Shown piece by piece: positions 57,144 to 64,000 of a stretch of 64,000 nucleotides of DNA. Below the pieces are notes generated by a model that did no database searches, was not told the DNA's origin, and worked only from the letters and a program-made list of their open reading frames with translations. Origin of the DNA: Auanema rhodensis (lineage: Eukaryota; Nematoda; Chromadorea; Rhabditida; Rhabditidae); the NCBI GenBank assembly GCA_964057225.1, contig OZ059897.1:15934001-15998000 (forward strand), read 5' to 3'. Each line of letters starts with the position of its first letter. Positions within the stretch are counted from its first letter, which is position 1. Made by a program: the position numbers and the translations under genes.

Positions 57144-60100
57144 TCAAAAATCCGAATATTTGTAAATATTTGTTTCGCAAACTAGCTCTAAAAAGATTTT
57201 TTAAAAATTTGGAAATAGAAACAAATTCTGAAGTTAAAATTAATGTTTTATCTTCCTTCTTTTCTTTTTTTTTGTCACAATATATCGCCAACGCAGCCTT
57301 CGTTTGTCCTTTTAACTCTTTCAATTCTCACTCTCTCGCTCGCTTTTCTTGATTTCATGTTCAATCGTCTTTGAGCTTTACCCTCTCATCCCTTTTCTTT
57401 CGTATACTTTCATTGTGCACCCATCTATGTTCCCACCCCAAGGGAAAACTCGTTAACAGCTCACTTGCTCCTAACGCACTTGGCTCCACAGATATGCAGA
57501 ACTTGAAGATTTATTCGAAAAAAATAACAGCATTTCATCTATTTTGGCTATTGAAGAACAAAAAATATGAATAATTGATGTTTTGAAACTATTTCTTGAC
57601 TCATACATATAGCATTTGGCAAGTTTTTTTTACCAAACAAAAGAAATATCAAATGTCAGTAAGCTTAGACTCATCAAATAGACACTGTGTCGTACAACCC
57701 TCCAGCTTCTGAACACAACTGCAAAGTTATTAAATTGAAATAACAATAAGCTTTGATAATCTTTCAATCCTCATATATGTGTTGCTTTGATGGTGGAAAC
57801 ATCTTGACTAAACGGAAATTTTCTTCAACTGCCCATCGTCTTTTTCCTAGTTCTAGTAGGGCGTACTAGAACTTTATCATCGCCATATTTTTTATCTCAT
57901 TTTGGCTGTCTAGCGTCGTCTCGTGTTACTCCTCCTTCTACCACCCTCTCTTTCTCGTTTTCTCATCATATTCAACAACTTCCGGCTGCTTTTTAAATAT
58001 CTTTTCAAAAAATTGCCTTTACATCATCAATCATTGTTAGATTCCTATGCCTTGGCAGTGCCTGAGGAGATTTAATGCAAGCAGCCAAACAGGGTGAGGA
58101 CGAAATGTAGTCTAGTCGACGACACGATAAGTCTGTCCCCTAGGAATTTTGACGTGATTTGCTGCCATTCGACATCTCTAACTCGATCCTCTCAAATCAT
58201 GCTAAGAGTACATCAGATTTTCCTTGCGTAGCATGAACTCTCTCTCTCTCTTCTCTCTTGCTTCTTTTCCTATACAATTCTCAATTCTTGCTCTGTTTCT
58301 GTTCATCTTGCTCTCATCGTTTTGTTCATTCTCAGCTGTCATTCCAACTACTTTCTTTTATTCTTTGCCCTGTGTATTGTTTCTAGAAATTAGCCGGAAT
58401 CTTGCCATGTCTTGATAGATGACATCGCAGAGACTTTCTATCGACTCCATGTTTCAGTTTGTTTCAGAATAAAAGATGGGAAGACCTTTTGCACAAAATT
58501 GTCATCGTGGCTCGGAATGTCAACACCAATGGATATTCTCTGATTACCTTCCATTTATGGATAGAAATATGAATAGAGATTGCCCCCTCATATAAACCTT
58601 CTTTATTGTCAAAACTGATGTTAAATTAAAATTGAATTAGTAAGGTTTGAAGAAATAATTGTGAACATTTCCAATTTTAAGTCATTTTCTATCTCAAATT
58701 TCAATTTTAATCCAATAAAAAAAATTAGAAAAATAAAAAAAAAGGAAATTTAGTTAGAATTTTACACTTCTTTAGTGCAAAATGCTAAGTCATGCTCACG
58801 TGGAAATAAGAAAAAAACATGTACGTCAATGTCATTTCTGTTCATTTCAAATATCAGAACGGTTGTATACATGAATGATAATGCAATTAAAAATTAATTT
58901 GTATTTCAGGTTCATCAACTATTTGAATTCTAATAAATATTTTATTATTAAAATTTGGTTTTATAAATCTATCTATAGCTATTAGGCTAAATGTAGATTT
59001 GAATAAAATGATTGACTATAAATACTTAGAAACTGATTATACTACTGAATTGAAAATAAATAAGATGAAACGCAATTCATCAATGTGATTCCTCTCATTT
59101 GTGAAAAAATCCTCATAAACAGTCGATTACCAGGCTTCACGATTAGTAAAAAGAAAATATTTTACAACTACAGTTTTGAATAATTTTCAGACAAATATAT
59201 CCACTTTTTTGAAAGTTCAAAAAGTTCAAATCAAGGCTGTAAACATGAAATAAGAAGTGGATGAGTGACATGAGAAGACAAAAAATGACATATTTATTCA
59301 GAATCTTTGTAAAAAAGATAACTTTGAATGAAAAAGAATGAGGAAGACAAAAGATTGAACCTTTGAATCAAAAAGTTGTTGAGAAAAGAAAGATATATTG
59401 TTGAATTTGAAATAATAAATGTTTATATTTCAAATTGAAATATAGAAAGATTCCCCTTTTAATCCTTGATTCATAATAGATTAATGTTTGAATATTCACC
59501 TTTTATATGATATAGTTATGTCCATTCATAGTTCAAACTTATGTTTACAGTATATGCTTTAACTATGAATAGAAAAGAATAGACAAGTTTTAATTAAATA
59601 TTTCTTTTTTTTTTCTTTTTAGAAATCTCTCTCTCTCTCATTTTATTTAGTCTTTTTAACTTATTTTTTTCTTTCTATTCCTTTTATTCTCATTTTTCTC
59701 TTAATCTCTTCATTTAATTTGTTATATAAAGTAATAAACTGAATATTGCTTTTATGATGTTTGAAATATTATCCTCAACTATTTAGCATAGATCTAATGA
59801 ATATTTGTTTGGCTGTGAAAAAAATTGAACAACGAAAAAGAGAAAAACCAAAGCATGGAGAGAATGAAAAGCAGTTTTTCATATATATATATAGATTTAA
59901 AACTCGAAATGCTTATTATTTTATACAAAACATCAATTATATTATTGATATTGTAATAAAAAAATATTAAATCAATTTGATTTCAATCAAAAAATATTTA
60001 AAGAAATATGTTAAATGTGACTCACTTCGTACCACACGATTTGATAATGTGCTGACAGCAGTACGCATATCTTGTATTTTATATAGAAGTAAATTCATCA

Positions 60101-61107
60101 GACGACGCGAATTCTTATGGAATACTGGAGCCGACAACGATCGTGGAAGTCGTCGACCAGCCGACATCTTGCTACCATTAACGGTAGATGACGTCGTGAT
60201 GTCGGTGCTCGTGACCGATTTGGAACAGTTGAAAGAAGTAATGGTGATAGGAGTAGCTGTAGAAGTAAAAGAATCCTTGTCGAGAAACAGTTAGTTATGA
60301 AGATCTCCTTAGAAACAAGATATATGAGAAAATTGAGCAATGAATTGCTTTTCGATATATGAAAACATGGAATTGAAATAGAAAATTTGTGAGACAGAGA
60401 AGCAGGGGAAACAAAATAATGATTCAAGATTTCAATAGGAATCCTAGGAAGACTAGACAGCAGACAAATACTTTAGTCTAATATGTTCGAGACGTGAATT
60501 AAGAAAGAATTCATTGAATTTGAACAATAATCCAACATTTTGATTTGAAGACCCAGAGAGTTGCTTCAATTCAGTTTAGTTATATAAATTGGTCATTTAA
60601 ACACTTTTAATTGCTGTTTATATCACGATAGGGAGACATCGATAGAATAGCAAGCAGGATAAAAATGAAAATGACACATTCAGAAGAGCCAGCGGTTAGC
60701 AGAAGCCCATAATGACAACCAAAAACAGCAACCATCAACATCGGAAGCTGACATCAGTCAGCATGGTCATAGAACTAGGATGAGAAAGTGGCAAGAAGGG
60801 TCGACAAAGAATGAGAAAAAGAAGAAAACGAAAAAGATGCGAAAGACGTTAACGTATAAGTAAGCTATAGATGGCCGGCTTCGATGTTGGAATGGAAGAG
60901 AGCACATGGAGGGCTTCTTCCTTCTTTTCCACCCATAAGCGAGAAGCGAATAGTGTGGTCAATAGGCTCCGCCTATTTTTATCAGGATAGGAGGAAATTG
61001 AAGGATCAGAGTAAGACAAAAGAAGCACAGTTGGTAATAAGAAATTGAAGAGCGGAGGAGTAAAAAGAGGACATAAAGAGGAGAGTGGAATCAAAGAGAG
61101 AATAAAA

Positions 61108-61190
61108 GAAATAAGATAGATAGATAGATAAAGGAAGAGAGAGAGAGAAAAAAAGAAGGAGAAAGAGAGAGAGAGGGAGGAGGGGTAGGG
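61108..61190. repeat. GATA and GA-rich tract
   Basis: Four GATA units followed by about 60 bases of almost pure purine on the plus strand. Noncoding. Confidence 0.88.
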
Positions 61191-64000
61191 GAGTTTAGCA
61201 GATTGCTAAGAAAAGAAGGTGGGTTAGTGAAATGGATAATGTCATTGATGTCAATAGACTAGCTTTAAATAAGAGAGGGAGTAAAGAGTATGAAAGAGAG
61301 TGCAAGAAAGAAAGAAGTAATTGCGGTTTAACCTTGCTTAGTGAAAATCTCATCGGTTAAAATGTTTGACAGACATGGAAATGATTGTATCCATTTCAGA
61401 TTTTAAAATGAGACATTTACATATGCCTCAATCAATCACAATTATTGAGATAAAAAAGAATTTTTTTGATGAAAAATAGAAAATAAATCATGGGAAAACA
61501 ATATAATTTAAGCATTCAAATAAAATAATAACAAATTGATTTACCAACTATAATGAAAAAATCTGAAAAAATTCGTGAAAAGAAAATGAATCGAAATCAA
61601 TACTAAAAAATTAAAGCTATTTGAAAGTGTCATTTCGATAGTTTATATGGACTTACTCTAATCAAAATAAAATAGCTAAAATTCTATGTCAAGAGTAGAA
61701 GATAGAAGAACGAATTGAGAAGTTCAATTAAGCCGAAAACGAGAGAAAAAAGTGAGAAAGAAAGAAAGAGAGACGGTGAATAGGGTCCGTGAAATATGAA
61801 GGAAGTGAAGAAGGAATGGAAAAAGGGTGGAGCAGGAGGATAAAGATGCTAAAAAAAACGATGAAATTTGAAATTTCACAAATAAAATTGCTAACAAACT
61901 GAGAAAAGCAAAAGCTAAAAGGCGAAGATGATTGTTTGAAAATTTGAATAGATGAGAGAAGCATCTAGATGGACATGAGCTTTATCATAGTCAAAGTATC
62001 AAATAATTGAATGAAAAAGAAAAAAAAAGAAGAAGAAAGTATATGAATTTGATGTTAACATGTCATAGAATCTGCTCAAATGATGTTTTACTCGTTTACT
62101 TTATTTCTTTCTTTTTCAAATATTCCTACAATCTTTTAAATACAACTCCCAGTGGCGCAATTTTAGGAAAAGCTATAACGTGTTGTCTCTTGACGATTGT
62201 ATTGTCCCCCTCAAAACGAAAAACGACCAGACAAAAAATGGTTCAGATTCATAGCATTGGTTTACAAGGAACTATTAGATTTTTTTTTTGTTTGATAATC
62301 AAAATATGGATAAATTCAACTTCAAATTATAGCTGAAACGTGGCATAATCTCTTGAAATAAGCTTCATATTCATGTTTCTAGATATTTTTCGTTCTTTGA
62401 ATGCAATAAATCATTTTTTTCTTATCATAAGCAAAATCTTTCAGTCTTATAAGCAGGAATCAACTGAGTGCCAGACCGATCATTGGCTTGTCAGTATTCT
62501 GAAATCTGAAGCCTTTAATCACATACATACGCATATAGAAATGGACTTTTCCCATGCTTTCTCAAACTCTTTCACGAATTTCAAGTATTATCTATCATAT
62601 GTTTATGACGATAAATAGCATCTGATAATAATCATTGATAATATATACGAAGAGAAATAGCTTGATTGTTGTCCTACACTAGATGGATGCTGTCAAAAAG
62701 AGGAGGCGGAGTAATGTATAGGAATTTAGAATATTCTCATAAAATCCTAGAGATCTACAGCAGTAATAGTTCCATAATTCTGACGATACATGAGAAATAA
62801 AGATCTTCATCAACACATGCTTAAAATGATTACATGCATATGATGATGTTGATTGACTAAAAACAGGGATAACTCGCTCAAGCTTATAAACATTATTGAA
62901 AACAACAAGTTGCTGACAATGCTCTCTAGATTGTAAAATTAGATATATGTTTTTTTGAATTTAGTAGTGTTATAGTATTCACATAGTTTTGATGATGAAG
63001 ACGAGAAAAAGAGAGAGAGAGAGAGAACTATAAGATATACGACTTGCATGTTGATAGTTATGATGAAACTGCTTTTCTTCACCTATTGCATTATTTCTCG
63101 TCATATGTCAATTCTTCAGATCTTCTGTGCCAGGAAAAGTTTTATAATCTGCTTTTCGGGATTTTTTATACGAAAGCGGAACCATAGTAAAAAACAGATT
63201 TTTACGTGTTCGTAAATTATTCGAAATAATGTTTCACATAAATTAATCTGATATCATAAAATTTCAAAAAACAATAATTAATTAAATTGTAATTAGTAAA
63301 TTAATTGATTTTAATTATATTTTTATTGGAAATATTTATAGGAATAAATACAAATTCAACTTTTATTTGTTATATATACTATATATATTATGCTTACTAT
63401 ATACATATCGTATATGTAGATACAGTCTTGTGCGATAAACCTCGGACTCTCACTAGAATCCCTTATATCTTTTCAGACAAACTAGAAAAATTCCGAAAAA
63501 AATATATTTTAAGTGTTAAGAAACGATAATGAATTTAGAATAAAATTGAAAAAATCAATTAATCATGTTTAAAGTATGTTCTGAAGTTTCCAAAATTTTC
63601 ATAAAGTGCTTGAAGTCTTCTTTCTTGAATTTCACAAGTTTCAAGTATATGTATTTACAATGTATACATACTACAGGTATATAATATAATAATATCTTTA
63701 CTCTACAAATCTCTTTAACAAAATAAAAATTATTTTCAATTTTTCTTTATTTGATCAAAATAAACTTTTAAAATTGATTTTCGGAATATTTAATATTTTC
63801 TAATTATTTACATATATCTATATAGTATTTTAACTGTACAGGTTTTAAATATATGAATATAGTATATATTAATATAAATATCTTATAATATAGATTTAGA
63901 TATATATAAATTAATATTTCTAATCTTTTTTTTTAAATAAATAAACTAACCCGGTGAAAAGAGTTTTGACTCTGTGACTGCAACTTTGATTCTGTTTAGT

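Larger units (their letters stand above)
50471..64000. other. 13.5 kb right-hand region without a confirmed gene
   Basis: Upstream flank of the RGS gene to the window edge. It has simple repeats (GA 50.77, GAT 52.87, TC/GATA 54.15, GATA/GA 61.1-61.2 kb), a plus-strand pyrimidine-rich stretch at about 57.25-58.4 kb, a purine-rich stretch at about 60.75-62.0 kb, and GC-richer islands at about 57.8-58.15, 60.05-60.26 and 60.64-60.98 kb. Two coding-like pieces are listed separately (51976-52780 minus and 57073-57143 plus). Frames of about 105-113 residues occur on both strands at about 60.0-60.4 kb and on the plus strand at 50.95-51.3 kb, but they lack splice or family support. Confidence 0.65.

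Noticed and set aside
60098-60427. 109-residue minus-strand frame opposite a 105-residue plus-strand frame
   Set aside because: Both strands are open because the island is GC-richer; neither has splice signals, a family motif or a convincing composition.

Overview
The window looks like nematode nuclear DNA. It is AT-rich and full of microsatellites. Its genes are split by many very short introns (mostly 41-75 bp), the coding starts follow 3' splice-type AG sites that look like spliced-leader acceptors, and the gene families are nematode-typical (Patched, a patched-related PTR protein, a small RGS protein). Splice acceptors are a mixture of CAG, TAG and a few AAG, and many donors are GTTTNN. 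This argues against Caenorhabditis-type consensus sites, but I cannot name the species.

Five genes can be built exon by exon with consistent reading phase. (1) 3079 to the left edge, minus strand: the 5' part of a Patched (Hedgehog receptor family) gene, 12 exons, about 495 codons, running off the window. (2) 22609-18976, minus: a complete 18-exon patched-related/sterol-sensing-domain protein of 886 aa. (3) 33781-36209, plus: a complete 15-exon SAMHD1-type dNTP triphosphohydrolase of 513 aa without a SAM domain. (4) 38503-43900, plus: a 23-exon secreted protein of 873 aa that I cannot assign to a family; it has the same 12-cysteine module at both ends of a long acidic/Ser/Lys linker. (5) 50470-45702, minus: a 7-exon, 187-aa RGS-domain protein with long 5' introns.

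The rest is intergenic: 3.1-18.9 kb, 22.6-33.8 kb, 36.2-38.5 kb, 43.9-45.7 kb and 50.5-64 kb. These stretches hold simple repeats, long purine- or pyrimidine-rich tracts, scattered GC-richer islands rich in CGTCGTC/GACGACG, and a few exon-like fragments (11.05-11.15, 12.3-12.8, 24.06-24.15, 32.5, 52.0-52.8 and 57.07 kb) that I report only as candidates. I found no tRNA, rRNA, CRISPR array or recognisable transposase.

The genes do not form an obvious pathway. Two members of the Patched/RND superfamily lie in the same orientation about 16 kb apart; SAMHD1 and the cysteine-module gene are co-directional but 2.3 kb apart, too far for a compact operon; the cysteine-module gene and the RGS gene converge. 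The most unusual item is the duplicated 12-cysteine module of gene 4, where six inter-cysteine spacings are identical between the two copies.
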